Positions 8,404 to 20,487 of a stretch of 64,000 nt of DNA are shown in pieces. The position numbers were made by a program, and so were the translations under genes. The DNA lies in NCBI RefSeq assembly GCF_001280255.1, contig NZ_LHCI01000106.1:1403766-1467765 (forward strand), given 5' to 3'. The DNA is from Thermus aquaticus. GTDB taxonomy: Bacteria; Deinococcota; Deinococci; Deinococcales; Thermaceae. The notes under the pieces were generated by a model, which saw nothing but the letters and a program-made list of their open reading frames with translations, was not told the DNA's origin and did no database searches. Within the stretch, counting starts at the first letter, position 1; each line of letters starts with the position of its first letter.

Positions 8404-8433
8404 GATAAAGGGCGGGGGAACCTCCCCCGTCCC
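8404..8433 (-). terminator. Terminator-like hairpin after the ABC ATPase gene
   Basis: GGGCGGGGG (8410-8418) can pair with CCCCCGTCCC (8424-8433) with one internal bulge. Read on the minus strand the stem is followed by TTTATC. It separates the ABC ATPase gene from the udk remnant downstream. Confidence 0.45.
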
Positions 8434-8440
8434 AGGGCCC

Positions 8441-9571
8441 TTAGCGGGCCACGGCCGCCCGCTCCTGGGAGTGGCCGATGGTGAGGTCGGTCTCGGGGTC
8501 AAAGGCGTGGAGGCGGCCCGTGTCGGCGAGGAGCTCCACCTGGGTTCCGGGCCGCACGGGGGCGTGGCCGTCCACCTTGGCCACCAGCACCGTGCCGTCC
8601 ACGCTCACGTGGAGCTCGGTCTCCGCCCCCAGAGGCTCCACCACCTCCACCTCGCCCCGGATCACGTTCTCCTCTTCGGGGATCACGGTGTAGCCCTTGA
8701 GGCCCAGGTGCTCGGGGCGGATGCCCAGCCACACCTCCTTGCCGGCGTAGGGCCTCACCGAGCCCGCCAGGACGGGGTTGGCCCGGAGGCGGAAGCCGGG
8801 GGCGGTCAGGTACACCTTCTCCCCCTGGACCTCCACCCGGGCCCGGATGAAGTTCATGGAGGGGCTCCCGATGAACCCCGCCACGAAGCGGTTAGCGGGG
8901 AAGTCGTAGAGGTTTAGGGGGGTGTCCACCTGCTGGATCTCCCCGTCCTTCATGACCACGATGCGGTGGCCCAGGGTCATGGCCTCCACCTGGTCGTGGG
9001 TCACGTAGATGGTGGTGACCCCAAGCCGCCTTTGGAGCTTGGCGATCTCGGCCCGCATCTCCACCCGGAGCTTGGCGTCCAGGTTGGAGAGGGGCTCGTC
9101 CATGAGGAAGACCTTGGGCTCCCGCACGATGGCCCTTCCCATGGCCACCCGCTGGCGCTGGCCGCCGGAGAGCTCCCGGGGCTTGCGGTGGAGGAGGTGC
9201 TCAATCTTCAGGATGCGGGCGGCCTCCTTCACCCTCCGGTCAATCTCGTCCTTGGGGTAGCGCCGGAGCCGGAGCCCGAAGGCCATGTTCTCGTAGACGT
9301 TCATGTGGGGGTAAAGGGCGTAGTTCTGGAAGACCATGGCGATGTCCCGGTCCTTGGGGGGAACGTCGTTCACCAGGCGCTCGCCAATGTAGATCTTGCC
9401 CTCGGAGATCTCCTCCAGCCCAGCGATCATGCGCAAGGTGGTGGTCTTCCCGCAACCACTAGGCCCCACGAAGACCACGAACTCCCCGTCCTCCGTCTCC
9501 AGGTTGAAGTCCTTGACCGCCACCACCTTGCCGAAGCGCTTCCACACGTGTTCCAGCCTTACCTTGGCCAT
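8441..9571 (-). CDS. ABC transporter ATP-binding protein, MalK/UgpC/MsmK type
   Basis: Nucleotide-binding subunit that powers carbohydrate importers. 376 residues. Walker A GPSGCGKTTTLRMIAG (~36), Q-loop FQNYALYPHM (~80), signature LSGGQRQRVAMGRA (~133), Walker B VFLMDEPLSNLDAK (~155), H-loop VTHDQVEAM (~190), then a C-terminal OB-fold/regulatory region (LGIRPEHL near 275) as in MalK and UgpC. No permease or binding-protein gene is adjacent, so this is probably a shared ATPase serving several sugar transporters encoded elsewhere, as MsmX/MsiK-type proteins do. The ATG at 9571 has a strong AGGAGG ribosome site. Confidence 0.9.
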   Translation of the reverse strand: MAKVRLEHVWKRFGKVVAVKDFNLETEDGEFVVFVGPSGCGKTTTLRMIAGLEEISEGKIYIGERLVNDVPPKDRDIAMVFQNYALYPHMNVYENMAFGLRLRRYPKDEIDRRVKEAARILKIEHLLHRKPRELSGGQRQRVAMGRAIVREPKVFLMDEPLSNLDAKLRVEMRAEIAKLQRRLGVTTIYVTHDQVEAMTLGHRIVVMKDGEIQQVDTPLNLYDFPANRFVAGFIGSPSMNFIRARVEVQGEKVYLTAPGFRLRANPVLAGSVRPYAGKEVWLGIRPEHLGLKGYTVIPEEENVIRGEVEVVEPLGAETELHVSVDGTVLVAKVDGHAPVRPGTQVELLADTGRLHAFDPETDLTIGHSQERAAVAR

Positions 9572-9721
9572 CCTTGACCTCCTGACCCCGCGCTTTGAGC
9601 CCGGCCGGCCCATCGGGGGTGCGGGCGCATTTTACCGCAGGGCAGGCCTTCACGGGTTTTCCACAGGCACCCTGTAGTCTGGGAGTGCCCAGAAAGGGCG
9701 TGGATTGAAGGAGGTGACGCT
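9572..9721. promoter_or_regulatory. Divergent promoter region, ABC ATPase / mscL
   Basis: 150 bp without a gene. On the minus strand TAAAAT (9634 to 9629) is the best -10 box for the ABC ATPase, leaving a leader of about 50 nt with AGGAGG. On the plus strand TAGTCT (9675-9680) is the candidate mscL -10, with a GCCC/GGGC mini-hairpin and then AAGGAGGTGA before the mscL ATG. The -35 boxes are weak. Confidence 0.4.
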
Positions 9722-10096
9722 ATGCTCAAAGGGTTTAGGGACTTCATCATGCGGGGCAACGTGGTGGACCTGGCGGTGGCGGTCATCATCGGCGGGGCCT
9801 TCGGGCAGGTGGTCAACTCCCTGGTTTCCGACGTGCTCATGCCCCTCATCGGCGCCCTGGGCGGCGCGCCGGACTTCTCCGCCATCAAGCTCGGGCCCAT
9901 CGCCCTGGGCAAGTTCATCAACGCCCTCGCCAACTTCCTGGTCGTGGCCGCCGCCATCTACTTCCTCGTGGTGATGCCCATGAACGAGCTGGCCAAGCGA
10001 CGGAAGAAGGAGGAGGCCCCGGCGGCTCCCCCCGAGCCCCCCGAGGAGGTCAAGCTCCTTCGGGAGATTCTGGAGGAACTCCGGAAGAGGGCCTGA
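9722..10096 (+). CDS. mscL: Large-conductance mechanosensitive channel
   Basis: Homopentameric inner-membrane safety valve that opens on hypo-osmotic shock. 124 residues. The amphipathic N-terminus MLKGFRDFIMRGNVVDLAVAVIIGGAFG is the MscL signature and pore helix; the second membrane helix is FINALANFLVVAAAIYFLVV (~62-82); then the Arg/Lys/Glu-rich cytoplasmic bundle with a PPEPPEE linker. A near-perfect Shine-Dalgarno AAGGAGGTGA lies 4 bases before the ATG. The 3' end overlaps the convergent membrane-protein gene by 47 bp. Confidence 0.95.
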   Translation: MLKGFRDFIMRGNVVDLAVAVIIGGAFGQVVNSLVSDVLMPLIGALGGAPDFSAIKLGPIALGKFINALANFLVVAAAIYFLVVMPMNELAKRRKKEEAPAAPPEPPEEVKLLREILEELRKRA

Positions 10097-10910
10097 GGCG
10101 GTTCCAGAAGAAGAGCGCCAGGAACCCCAGACCCAGCTCGGGTCTGGGGTCAAGCGTCACCGAGAGGGCGAAGGCGTGAAAGAGGGGGGCCTCGAGGGCC
10201 CTCAAGGGCGCCGTGGGGAAAAGGTCCTTCAGGGCCTTTCCCTGGCGCAAGGCGAGGAGAAGGAGGTAGGGGAGGTAGGGCCAAGGGCCCGTGGGGAGGC
10301 CCAGGGCGGAAAGGCCCAAGGCCCCCAGGGCCAAAGCCCGCGCCGGGGGAAGGGGGTCGGGGTCCAAAGACCTCAGCCCCTCCCACATGGGGACCTCCTC
10401 CCCGGGCCAGGGGGCCCTCATGAGGAGGAGCCTTTTCCCCTCGTGGCCGCCCAGGTAGACCCTAGGCCTGGGGGCCACCCCGAGGGGAAGGAGGTGGGCG
10501 GGGTCCTCCTTTAGGGCCTGGAAGAGCACGGGGTCCAGGGGAAGGCCGTCCACCAGGAACCAGGTGTGGGGCCTGCCCGAGAGGAGGAAGCCCAGGGCCC
10601 TTTCCACCCGGTGCCCCCGGTGGGCCAGGATGCCGGGCCAGGCCTCGGGGGGCTCCCTTAGGAGGGCCTCCCGCCAGGGGGGGTCGTGGGCCAGGGGCTC
10701 GGGCCTCAGGCTGAAGCGGACCTCCAGGACCTCCCCCTCTTCCAGGGCAAAGCGGGCCAGGGCGTTGCCGGAGGCCTCGTAGACCTCGAGGGGCCTTTTG
10801 GAAAGGGCCAGGTCCCAGACCCTCTGGCCGGGCAGGTCGGCCGGGAGGGGGAGGAGGTGCTCCCCGGCCTTTAGGGCGCGGAAGCGGAGGGCGAGGCGCA
10901 CGGAAAACAC
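10050..10910 (-). CDS. Putative membrane protein of unknown function
   Basis: 286 residues, not recognised. The first ~190 residues are a soluble, beta-rich region with recurring Leu-Pro and Arg pairs (VWDLALSKRPLEVYEASGNA, EEGEVLEVRFSLRPEPLAHD); from ~195 hydrophobic stretches follow (ALALGALGLSALGL, YLPYLLLLAL, LGLGFLALFFW). The GTG at 10910 has no ribosome site, and another in-frame GTG at 10901 is equally possible. It overlaps mscL by 47 bp at the 3' end, long for this window, so the true stop context deserves a check. It is divergent from the class V aminotransferase with 14 bp between starts. Confidence 0.6.
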   Translation of the reverse strand: MFSVRLALRFRALKAGEHLLPLPADLPGQRVWDLALSKRPLEVYEASGNALARFALEEGEVLEVRFSLRPEPLAHDPPWREALLREPPEAWPGILAHRGHRVERALGFLLSGRPHTWFLVDGLPLDPVLFQALKEDPAHLLPLGVAPRPRVYLGGHEGKRLLLMRAPWPGEEVPMWEGLRSLDPDPLPPARALALGALGLSALGLPTGPWPYLPYLLLLALRQGKALKDLFPTAPLRALEAPLFHAFALSVTLDPRPELGLGFLALFFWNRLRPSSGVPPESPEGA

Positions 10911-10912
10911 GA

Positions 10913-10918
10913 TACACT
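10913..10918 (+). promoter_or_regulatory. Leaderless -10 box of the class V aminotransferase
   Basis: TACACT ends six nucleotides before the ATG at 10925; there is no ribosome site. Confidence 0.5.
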
Positions 10919-10924
10919 TTTCCC

Positions 10925-11983
10925 ATGGACTGGCTCCTCACCCCAGGCCCGGTGCGGCTTCACCCCAAGGCCCTGGAGGCCCTCGCCCGGCCCCAGCTCC
11001 ACCACCGCACCGAGCCCGCCCGGGCCCTCTTCCTCCGGGCGCGCACCCTCCTCAAGGAGGCCTTCGGCACCCAAGGGGAGGTCCTGATCCTGACAGGAAG
11101 CGGCACCTTGGCCATGGAGGCCCTGGTCAAGAACCTCTTCGCCCCCGGGGATAGGGTCTTGGTGCCCGTTTACGGCAAGTTCTCCGAGCGCTTTTACGAG
11201 ATCGCCCTGGAGGCGGGGCTTGACGTCCACCGCCTGGACTTCCCCTACGGCCGGGTGCCGGGGCCCGAGGACGTGGCGCGAAAAGGGTACCGCGGCCTCC
11301 TCCTCGTCCACTCGGAGACCTCCACCGGGGCCCTCGCCGACCTTCCCGCCCTGGCCCGGGCCTTCAAGGCGGAAAACCCCGAGGGCCTGGTGGGGGCGGA
11401 CATGGTGACGAGCCTCCTCCTCAAGGAGGTGGCCCTCGAGGCCTTCGGGGTGGACGCCGCCGCCTCCGGAAGCCAGAAGGGCCTCATGTGCCCGCCCGGC
11501 CTCGGCTTCGTGGCCCTCGCCCCTAGGGCCCTGGCCGCCCTCCGCCCCCGGGGCTACTACCTGGACCTCTCCCGGGAGCTTAGGGCCCAGCGGGAAGGGG
11601 AGAGCGCCTGGACCCCGGCCATCAACCTGGTGGGGGCGGTGGCGGCGGTCTTGGAGGAGGTCCTGCCGCGCCTAGAGGCCCACCTGGAGCTCAAGGCCTG
11701 GCAGAACGAGCTCCTTTACGGGGTGGGGGAGGCTTTGGGCTTGCGGCCGGTTCCGGAGGTGCGAAGCCCCGCCGTGGCCGCCTTTTACCTGCCCGAGGGC
11801 GTGGCCTACGGGGCGGTGAAGGAGGCCTTTGCCAGGAGGAAAGCGGTCATCGCCGGGGGGCAGGGGCCCCTGAAGGGCAGGATCTTCCGCCTCTCCCTCA
11901 TGGGCCACTACGACCGCTACGAGGCCTTGGGGGTGGCGGCCCTCTTCCGGGAGGCCTTTAGCGATATTCTTCCAGCTTCTTGA
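10925..11983 (+). CDS. Class V aminotransferase (alanine/serine-glyoxylate type)
   Basis: PLP-dependent enzyme of the alanine-glyoxylate / serine-pyruvate aminotransferase group. 352 residues. LLTPGPVRLHPKALEAL at the N-terminus is diagnostic, TGSGTLAMEALV (~58) binds the PLP phosphate, VHSETSTGAL (~129) is the substrate loop, GADMVTSLL supplies the PLP-pairing Asp, and the Schiff-base Lys is in SGSQKGLMCPPGLGF (~185). The family also includes aspartate aminotransferases and small-molecule hydrogenase-associated enzymes, so the amino donor is uncertain. It overlaps the convergent UPF0340 gene by 26 bp. Confidence 0.85.
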   Translation: MDWLLTPGPVRLHPKALEALARPQLHHRTEPARALFLRARTLLKEAFGTQGEVLILTGSGTLAMEALVKNLFAPGDRVLVPVYGKFSERFYEIALEAGLDVHRLDFPYGRVPGPEDVARKGYRGLLLVHSETSTGALADLPALARAFKAENPEGLVGADMVTSLLLKEVALEAFGVDAAASGSQKGLMCPPGLGFVALAPRALAALRPRGYYLDLSRELRAQREGESAWTPAINLVGAVAAVLEEVLPRLEAHLELKAWQNELLYGVGEALGLRPVPEVRSPAVAAFYLPEGVAYGAVKEAFARRKAVIAGGQGPLKGRIFRLSLMGHYDRYEALGVAALFREAFSDILPAS

Positions 11984-12536
11984 GCATCTCCTCCCGGGTG
12001 TAGACCGCCCGGGCCCCGCCCACCAGCCTGGGCCTGGTCTTGGCGGCGAGGAGGACCGCTTCGCCCAGCTTCCGCGTGGAAAGCCTGAGGGGCACGGCCA
12101 CCGGGCGCAGGTGCATCCCGATCAAGACCCCGCCGATGTCCATTCCCCCGTGGGCCTGGGCCTTCAGGGACTCCACCATGACCGGGTCCCGGAAGCGGAG
12201 GAAGGCGGCGGTGGCCAAGGCCCCGCCCGCCTTGGGGTGGGGGAAGACGGTGACCTCCTCGAGGCCGTAGGCCCTCAGGGCCTCCCGCTCCACCACCAGG
12301 GCCCGGTTCAGGTGCTCGCACCCCTGGACGGCCACGAAGACCCCCCGCGCCATAAGCGGGGGAAGAAGGCCCTCCAGGATGGCCTCGGCGGCCTCCAGGC
12401 TGGGCCTCGTCCCCACCTTCGCCCCCAGGACCTCGCTGGTGGAGCCCCCCAGGACGAAGAGGCTCCCTTCGGGCATGGGGAAAAGCTCCAGGAACTCCTC
12501 TATGGCCTTCCTGGCCTGCTGCCGTAACCCTTCCAT
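11958..12536 (-). CDS. UPF0340 family protein (YwlG-like, TIGR01440)
   Basis: 192 residues, a conserved bacterial family without a proven function. Recognisable blocks: VLGGSTSEVLGAKVGTRPS near residue 28, FVAVQGCEHLNRALVVERE near 66 with a conserved Cys-Glu-His, and AQAHGGMDIGGVLIGMHLRPVAVPLRLS near 126. The GST-SEV-x-G and HGGMDIG segments look like a nucleotide or thiamine-like ligand pocket; that is a guess. It is the last gene of the carB-led run, 9 bp after ubiA. Confidence 0.85.
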   Translation of the reverse strand: MEGLRQQARKAIEEFLELFPMPEGSLFVLGGSTSEVLGAKVGTRPSLEAAEAILEGLLPPLMARGVFVAVQGCEHLNRALVVEREALRAYGLEEVTVFPHPKAGGALATAAFLRFRDPVMVESLKAQAHGGMDIGGVLIGMHLRPVAVPLRLSTRKLGEAVLLAAKTRPRLVGGARAVYTREEMLKKLEEYR

Positions 12537-12545
12537 GCCCCGAGC

Positions 12546-13400
12546 CTACATCCAAAAGGCCAGGTCTAAGAGGATGGAGAGAAACATCCCCAGGCTCACG
12601 CCCACGTTGGCCTGAAAGAAGGCCCGGTCCACCTGGGAGAGGTCCTCGGGGGAGACCAGGCGGTGCTCGTAGAGGAGGAGGCCCCCTACCAGGATTAGGC
12701 CCAGGAAGTAGAAGGGGCCGGCCCCGTAGCTCACCCCCGCCAGGAGGAAGGCGAGCCAGGCCAGGGCGTGGCTTACGCGGGCGATCCCGAGAGCCAGGGG
12801 GATGCCGAAGCGGGCGGGGATGCTCTTCACCCCGTGGGCCCGGTCAAAGGCGTAGTCCTGGGTGGCGTAGAGGATGTCAAACCCGGCGATCCACAAGGCC
12901 ACCCCCGCCCAGAGCCAGTAGGCGGTGGGGGCGAAGCTCCCGGTGACGGCGATCCACCCGCCCGCCGCCGCCGCCCCGATGGTGAGGCCCAGAACGTAGT
13001 GGCACAGCCAGGTGAAGCGCTTGGTGTAGCTGTAAACGGTGAGGAAGAAGACGGCCACCGGCAGAAGCCTGGCCGTGAGGGGGTTCAGGGAGAGGCCGGC
13101 GTAGACCAAGAGGGCCAGGCCCAAAAGGGCCAGGAAGAGGGTCTCCCAGGGCTTGACCAGGCCCCGGGGCAGGTGGCGGTCCTTGGTCCTGGGGTTCAGG
13201 GCGTCTATGGGCCAGTCTATGAGGCGGTTTAGGGCCATGGCCATGGTCCTGGCCCCCACCATGGCCAGGGTCACCAGGAAAAAGGTGCGCCACCCCGGCC
13301 ACCCTCCCGCCGCCAGGAGCATCCCCCCGTAGGCGAAGGGGAGGGCGAAGAGGGTGTGCTCAAAGCGGATGAGCTCCAGGTAAAGCTTGAGGCGGCTCAC
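12546..13400 (-). CDS. UbiA-family prenyltransferase, probably menaquinone (MqnP-like)
   Basis: Integral-membrane aromatic prenyltransferase, 284 residues, about eight helices. The two Asp-rich Mg-diphosphate motifs are [20 protein letters not shown] (~56-75) and [19 protein letters not shown] (~171-190). The NPRT-K-DR-x-LPRG form after the first motif is the one I associate with the menaquinone prenyltransferase of the futalosine pathway that Thermus uses, rather than with 4-hydroxybenzoate prenylation, since Thermus makes menaquinone. Starts with GTG or ATG at 13400 inside the panD stop (4-bp overlap). Confidence 0.8.
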   Translation of the reverse strand: MSRLKLYLELIRFEHTLFALPFAYGGMLLAAGGWPGWRTFFLVTLAMVGARTMAMALNRLIDWPIDALNPRTKDRHLPRGLVKPWETLFLALLGLALLVYAGLSLNPLTARLLPVAVFFLTVYSYTKRFTWLCHYVLGLTIGAAAAGGWIAVTGSFAPTAYWLWAGVALWIAGFDILYATQDYAFDRAHGVKSIPARFGIPLALGIARVSHALAWLAFLLAGVSYGAGPFYFLGLILVGGLLLYEHRLVSPEDLSQVDRAFFQANVGVSLGMFLSILLDLAFWM

Positions 13401-13759
13401 CCTCGGCGCACCTCGAGGATCCGGTTTCTCTCGTCCACTAGGACCACGGTGGGCTTCAGGCTCCTGGCCTCCTCTTCCTCAAAGACCCCGTAGGCCACCA
13501 GGATGACCAGGTCCCCCGGGCGCACCAGGTGGGCGGCGGCCCCGTTGATCTTGATCTCCCCCGAGCCCCGTTCCCCGGGCAGGGCGTAGGTGGTGAGCCG
13601 GGCCCCGTTGGTGATGTCGTAGATGTCCACCTGCTCGTAGGGGAGGATCCCGGCGGCCTCCAGAAGCTCCTGGTCCACGGTTACCGAGCCCACGTAGTGG
13701 AGGTCGGCCTCGGTCACCCTGGCCCGGTGGATCTTGGCGTGGAACATCACGCGCCTCAC
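13397..13759 (-). CDS. panD: Aspartate 1-decarboxylase
   Basis: Pyruvoyl enzyme that makes beta-alanine for pantothenate/CoA. 120 residues. Self-processing occurs at the Gly-Ser of HYVGSVTVD (Ser ~25), giving the pyruvoyl group; [32 protein letters not shown] is the typical core with Lys/Arg substrate ligands. The start is GTG at 13759 by comparison with the family N-terminus ([13 protein letters not shown]); the ATG at 13747 would remove conserved residues. 11 bp separate it from rqcH upstream. Other pan genes are not in the window. Confidence 0.95.
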   Translation of the reverse strand: MRRVMFHAKIHRARVTEADLHYVGSVTVDQELLEAAGILPYEQVDIYDITNGARLTTYALPGERGSGEIKINGAAAHLVRPGDLVILVAYGVFEEEEARSLKPTVVLVDERNRILEVRRG

Positions 13760-13770
13760 GAAAGGCGAGT

Positions 13771-15321
13771 TTACTCCTCCCCTTCCGCCTTGGGAAGCGT
13801 GCCCTCCACGAAGAGGGTCTTGGCCCCGGTGTAGAGGACCTGGCCCGGCGCCGCCTTCCTGGGCCGCCAGACGTGCTTCTTCCTGGTGTAGTCCACGGGC
13901 ACCTGGGCCTCCCCCCGGGCCTTGGAGTGGTAGGCGGCCAGCCTGGCGGCGAAGAGGAGGTCCTCCAGGGGCGGGTTCTTGCCTTCGGCCTTCAGGATCA
14001 CGTGGCTTCCCGGCACCCCCTGGGCGTGGAACCAGAGGTCCTCCGAGTGGGCCAGGCGGGTGAGGAGGTCGTTTTCCTTGGCGTTCCTTCCCACCAGGAC
14101 GGAAAAGCCCGAAGGGGAGGTGTAGCGGAGGCCAAGCCGGGCCTCCCTTTCCTTCTTGGGCCTTCTGGTGAGGGCGAGGAGCTCCTCCAGATCGGCCTCC
14201 TTCAGGCGTTCCTCTTCCTTTTCCAGGGCCGCTATTTTGGCCTCGGTTTTGGGGATCAGCTCCAGGGCCCTTTCCGAAAGCTCTTCCAGGCGCCGGGCCC
14301 GTTCGTAGAGCTTCTTGGCGTTCTCCTGGGGGCTTAGGGCGGGGTCCAGGGGGATTTCCATGGGCTTGCCGTCAAACCCCGTAAGGCGCACCCTTTCCGC
14401 TCCCTTGGGCACCTCCTTGAGGCGGGCGAGGAGGAGGTCGGCCATGGCCCGAAGCCTTCCTGCTTCCTCCAGGCGCTCCAGGGCCTTATGGTAGTCGGAA
14501 AGCCTGGCGAGAAGCGTCCGCTTCTCCCGCTCCAGGGCCTCGAGGAGGGGCCTCCTCAGGGCCTCCTTCTCCTCCTCGGCCCACCTTTTCCTCAGCTCCT
14601 CGGAAAGGGCGGTGCGCAAAGAGGGGTCTTCCACCAGGCTCTTCAGGGCCCCGTAGACCCGCTTTAAGCCCTCCTCGTCCAGCGGGGTTTCCGGCGTGAG
14701 GCCCGCCCGGCGGGCCAGCTCCCGCATGAGCTCCAGGCCCACCCCGTCCACCAGGCGGACGATCTCCTTGAGGGGCTTACCCAGGAGGGGGCGGAGGTCC
14801 TCCTCCTTTAGGGTTCTCGGGTCCAGCTTCTCGTAGGGGGGCGGGGGGGTGTAGGGGAGGCCCGGGCGGAGCTCCCGGTAGCGGTTCACCTCCTTGGTGA
14901 TGACCCGGTCCACCCCCAATATGGTCCCCGCCTCGTCCAGGAGGAGGAGGTTGGCGTTCCTGCCGGTGGCCTCCAGGACCAGGACCGAAGGGGGGGTGTC
15001 CACGAAGCCCTTTTCCCCGGCGAAGCGGAAGAAGACCACCCGGTCCAGCTTGAGCTGGCGGGCCTCCACCAAAGGCCCCTTGACCCGGGCGGAGAGCTGG
15101 CGTTGGAAGGGGGTCTTGGGCTCACCCAAAAGGGTCGCTTCCTCCAGGACCAGGCTGGGGGAGGGGGGGCGGTAGTGGAGGACCAGGTTGAAGATCCGCC
15201 CCGACCGCCCCTTGAGGAGGATGGCCGCCGTGCCCTCGTCGGGGAAGGCCAGGCCCAGGTTCGGGGCGGGGAGCTCCTTCTCTAGCTCCCGCAGGACGGC
15301 GTGGATCAGGAGACCTTCCAT
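13771..15321 (-). CDS. rqcH: RqcH / NFACT-family ribosome quality-control protein (FbpA-like)
   Basis: Bacterial NEMF/Rqc2 homologue that binds stalled 50S-peptidyl-tRNA complexes and directs alanine tailing. 516 residues: NFACT-N domain ([10 protein letters not shown] to ~210) with the conserved Asp-Arg pair in LDRVVFFRF (~92) needed for tRNA recruitment in B. subtilis RqcH; helix-hairpin-helix ([12 protein letters not shown]); a long antiparallel coiled coil (~270-400); and the NFACT-R domain ([40 protein letters not shown]) near 420-470. The ATG at 15321 overlaps trmI by 16 bp. smpB is also in this window, so both ribosome-rescue routes are present. Confidence 0.9.
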   Translation of the reverse strand: MEGLLIHAVLRELEKELPAPNLGLAFPDEGTAAILLKGRSGRIFNLVLHYRPPSPSLVLEEATLLGEPKTPFQRQLSARVKGPLVEARQLKLDRVVFFRFAGEKGFVDTPPSVLVLEATGRNANLLLLDEAGTILGVDRVITKEVNRYRELRPGLPYTPPPPYEKLDPRTLKEEDLRPLLGKPLKEIVRLVDGVGLELMRELARRAGLTPETPLDEEGLKRVYGALKSLVEDPSLRTALSEELRKRWAEEEKEALRRPLLEALEREKRTLLARLSDYHKALERLEEAGRLRAMADLLLARLKEVPKGAERVRLTGFDGKPMEIPLDPALSPQENAKKLYERARRLEELSERALELIPKTEAKIAALEKEEERLKEADLEELLALTRRPKKEREARLGLRYTSPSGFSVLVGRNAKENDLLTRLAHSEDLWFHAQGVPGSHVILKAEGKNPPLEDLLFAARLAAYHSKARGEAQVPVDYTRKKHVWRPRKAAPGQVLYTGAKTLFVEGTLPKAEGEE

Positions 15322-16079
15322 TTTCTGAAGGCCACCAGAAAGGCCGTGTGGGCCACCTGGTGGAAGCGGGGATGGGCCACGGGCAGGCGCACCTCCCACT
15401 CCCGCCAGCCCACCTCCATGACCCTATGGAGGGCCAGGGGCAGGCCCTCGGCCTTGGCGATGAGCTCCAGGGCCTGGGTGATGTTGGGCAGGTAGGCCAC
15501 CAGGAAGCGGTCGGGCTTCAGGGCCTCCGCCGCCACCCCTAGGACGGCCCAGGGCTCCATCAGGTCCAGGGCTACGCCGTCGTAGGCCTCCTTCTCCAGG
15601 CTGGCCTCCTCTAGGCTCCCTTCGTGGAAGCGGATGTTGTCCGCCTGCCAGAAGGCCCGCACGTTCTCCACCGCCTGCTTCAGGTGGTGGGGGCGCTTCT
15701 CGTAGGTGTCCACGAGCCCACTAGGCCCCACGGCCCGGGCCAGGAAGAGGGTGAGCCCCCCGGACCCCGTCCCCGCCTCCAGGACCCGCATGCCCGGGGC
15801 CAGGTCCAGAAGGGTCAGGATGGCGCTGGCGTCCTTGGGGTAGGTGGGGGTGGCGCTCCTTTTCATGTGGAGGACGTACTCCTCCAGGGTGGGCCGGTGG
15901 ACGGAGAGGGGCTCCCCCAGGTGGGTCTGCACCCGCCCCCCGGGGCCGGCCTCGAGGATGGCCTCGTGGGGCACCGTCCCCCGGTGGTGGTGAAAGACCC
16001 CACCGGGCCTGAGGCGCACCAGGAAGGCGCGCCCCTTTTGGTCTTTGAGGAGAACGAGCCCGCCTTCCACCCCGCCCAC
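15306..16079 (-). CDS. trmI: tRNA (adenine-58-N1)-methyltransferase TrmI
   Basis: Makes m1A58 in the T-loop, which is a heat-stability modification in Thermus tRNA. ~257 residues. The N-terminal beta module GRAFLVRLRPGGVFHHHRGTVPHEAIL is characteristic of bacterial/archaeal TrmI; HRPTLEEYVLHMKRSATPTYPKD (~75-95) precedes the SAM motif VLEAGTGSGGLTLFLARAVG (~107); ALDLMEPW (~180) is motif IV. The start could be GTG at 16079 (two bases after the dsbA stop) or GTG at 16070; the latter gives 254 residues, the former 257, and both fit the known ~255. Confidence 0.93.
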   Translation of the reverse strand: MGGVEGGLVLLKDQKGRAFLVRLRPGGVFHHHRGTVPHEAILEAGPGGRVQTHLGEPLSVHRPTLEEYVLHMKRSATPTYPKDASAILTLLDLAPGMRVLEAGTGSGGLTLFLARAVGPSGLVDTYEKRPHHLKQAVENVRAFWQADNIRFHEGSLEEASLEKEAYDGVALDLMEPWAVLGVAAEALKPDRFLVAYLPNITQALELIAKAEGLPLALHRVMEVGWREWEVRLPVAHPRFHQVAHTAFLVAFRKWKVS

Positions 16080-16080
16080 T

Positions 16081-16938
16081 TTAGCGGGCGAGCTCCAGGT
16101 AGTCCAGAACCTGGGCCAGGTCAAAGGGGTTGGGCACCTTGTAGGGCCCGGCGAAGACCGTGGGGGTTCCCCTAAGGCCCAGGCGCAGGGCCAAAGCCCG
16201 CTCCTCTTCCACCCGCTTCCGCACCTCCGGGCTTTGCAGGCAGCGGGCAAAGGCCTCCTGGTCCAGGCCCAGGGCCCGGGCCAGGCCCAGGTAGTCCCCG
16301 AGCCTGCCCGCCATGAGGAGGTCGTGGTAGGGCCAGAAGGCCCCCTGCTCCTGGGCGCACTCGCTGGCGTGGGCGGCGGGGAGGGCCTCGGGGTGGATCT
16401 CGGTGAGGGGGAAGTGGCGGTAGCTTAAGCGGAGCTCCCCCTCCTGGGCCCTGGCCTTTAGGGCGGGCAGGACCTCCCGGGCCAGGCGCTGGCAGTAGGG
16501 GCACTGGAAGTCGGAGAAGACCCGGAGAAAAGGCCCCTTCTGCCCAAGGACCAGGCGGTCTTGGCCGAAGGCGCTCTCGGGGACGCTTCTCGGGAGGAGG
16601 CGGGCCTGGAATGGGCTTGGGTAGAGCTCCAGGAGGAAGTCCTCGCCCAGGTTCAGGGTGAGGCGCCTGCCCTTCAGGGCCTCCTTGTTCTTGGCGTACC
16701 AGTCCAAGAAGGCCTGGCCGAAGGGCATCCCTGTGCCCTTTTCCAGGAAGCGGGCCAGGAAGGAGGCGTTCTCGGGCCCCCGGTAGGTGGCCGAGAGGAG
16801 GCGGCCCCCTTTGGCCTCCACCTCCACCTTGGCCCCCGGGGGAAGGGGCCCCAGGGCCTTCTGGAGGGCCTCCACCGGGCGGCCGATCTGGGCCAGGGCC
16901 AGGCCCAGGAGGAGGGCGAGGGGGAAAAGCCGCCTCAT
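16081..16938 (-). CDS. DsbA-like thioredoxin-fold protein, exported
   Basis: Predicted periplasmic thiol oxidoreductase, 285 residues. A signal peptide [17 protein letters not shown] leads a ~120-residue N-terminal region of unknown role (IGRPVEALQKALGPLPPGAKVEVEAKGG), then a DsbA/DSBA-oxidoreductase domain with FSDFQCPYCQRLAREVLP (~140-157, CxxC active site) and the cis-Pro loop LGLRGTPTVFAG (~257). The CPYC pair and inserted helical region (HASECAQEQGAFWPYHDLLM) match DsbA-type oxidants. ATG at 16938 overlaps the receptor gene by 4 bp. Confidence 0.85.
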   Translation of the reverse strand: MRRLFPLALLLGLALAQIGRPVEALQKALGPLPPGAKVEVEAKGGRLLSATYRGPENASFLARFLEKGTGMPFGQAFLDWYAKNKEALKGRRLTLNLGEDFLLELYPSPFQARLLPRSVPESAFGQDRLVLGQKGPFLRVFSDFQCPYCQRLAREVLPALKARAQEGELRLSYRHFPLTEIHPEALPAAHASECAQEQGAFWPYHDLLMAGRLGDYLGLARALGLDQEAFARCLQSPEVRKRVEEERALALRLGLRGTPTVFAGPYKVPNPFDLAQVLDYLELAR

Positions 16939-17260
16939 ACCCGGAAGAAGGCCTCCACCGGCAGGACGAAGACCACGGCCCCCCCCACCTGGACCTCCAC
17001 CGGCTGGGCCAGAAAGGGGTCGGGGGCCTCGGAGAGGGGGAGGCCCCGGGTGACCAGGCGGGTGCGGGTGCGGCACTTCTCCCGGATGAGCTCCAGGGCC
17101 TCCTCCACCCGGTCGTCCTCGAGGCCGATGAGGAGCGTGGTGTTCCCCTCCCTGAGGAAGCCCCCGGTGGAGGCCAGCTTGGTGGACTGGAGCCCCCGCT
17201 CCAAGAGGGCCTTGGTGAGCCCGGGGGCGTCCGTGTCCTGGACGATGGCCACGATGAGCT

Positions 17261-17264
<4 letters not shown>
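16935..17264 (-). CDS. Cyclic-di-AMP receptor, PII-like (DarA/PstA/CdaR family)
   Basis: 109 residues, same length as Bacillus DarA. Core motifs: [22 protein letters not shown] at the N-terminus, then [21 protein letters not shown] (~31-51), the loop that contacts c-di-AMP in the trimer interface of known family members, and [13 protein letters not shown] near the C-terminus. The Thr/Gly/Phe/Arg positions of [11 protein letters not shown] are intact, so ligand binding is likely. No diadenylate cyclase is in the window. Coupled by ATGA to carB upstream and to the DsbA-like gene downstream. Confidence 0.85.
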
Positions 17265-20353
<3,089 letters not shown>

Positions 20354-20475
20354 CGCGTACCCGGGGGACAAGCTTAGCACAGAGGGCTTCCGGGGCCAAG
20401 GGGGTTTGGCAAAGGTATGCGCCTTGTCCCGGAAAGATGCGCATAAAGTTGCGAACGCGCAGGGGAGGGGTTCGG

Positions 20476-20481
20476 TATACT
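20476..20481 (+). promoter_or_regulatory. Leaderless -10 box of the rhodanese gene
   Basis: TATACT ends six nucleotides before the ATG at 20488. A TTGCGA lies upstream at 20449-20454, but 21 bp away, longer than a usual spacer. Confidence 0.55.
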
Positions 20482-20487
20482 GACCCC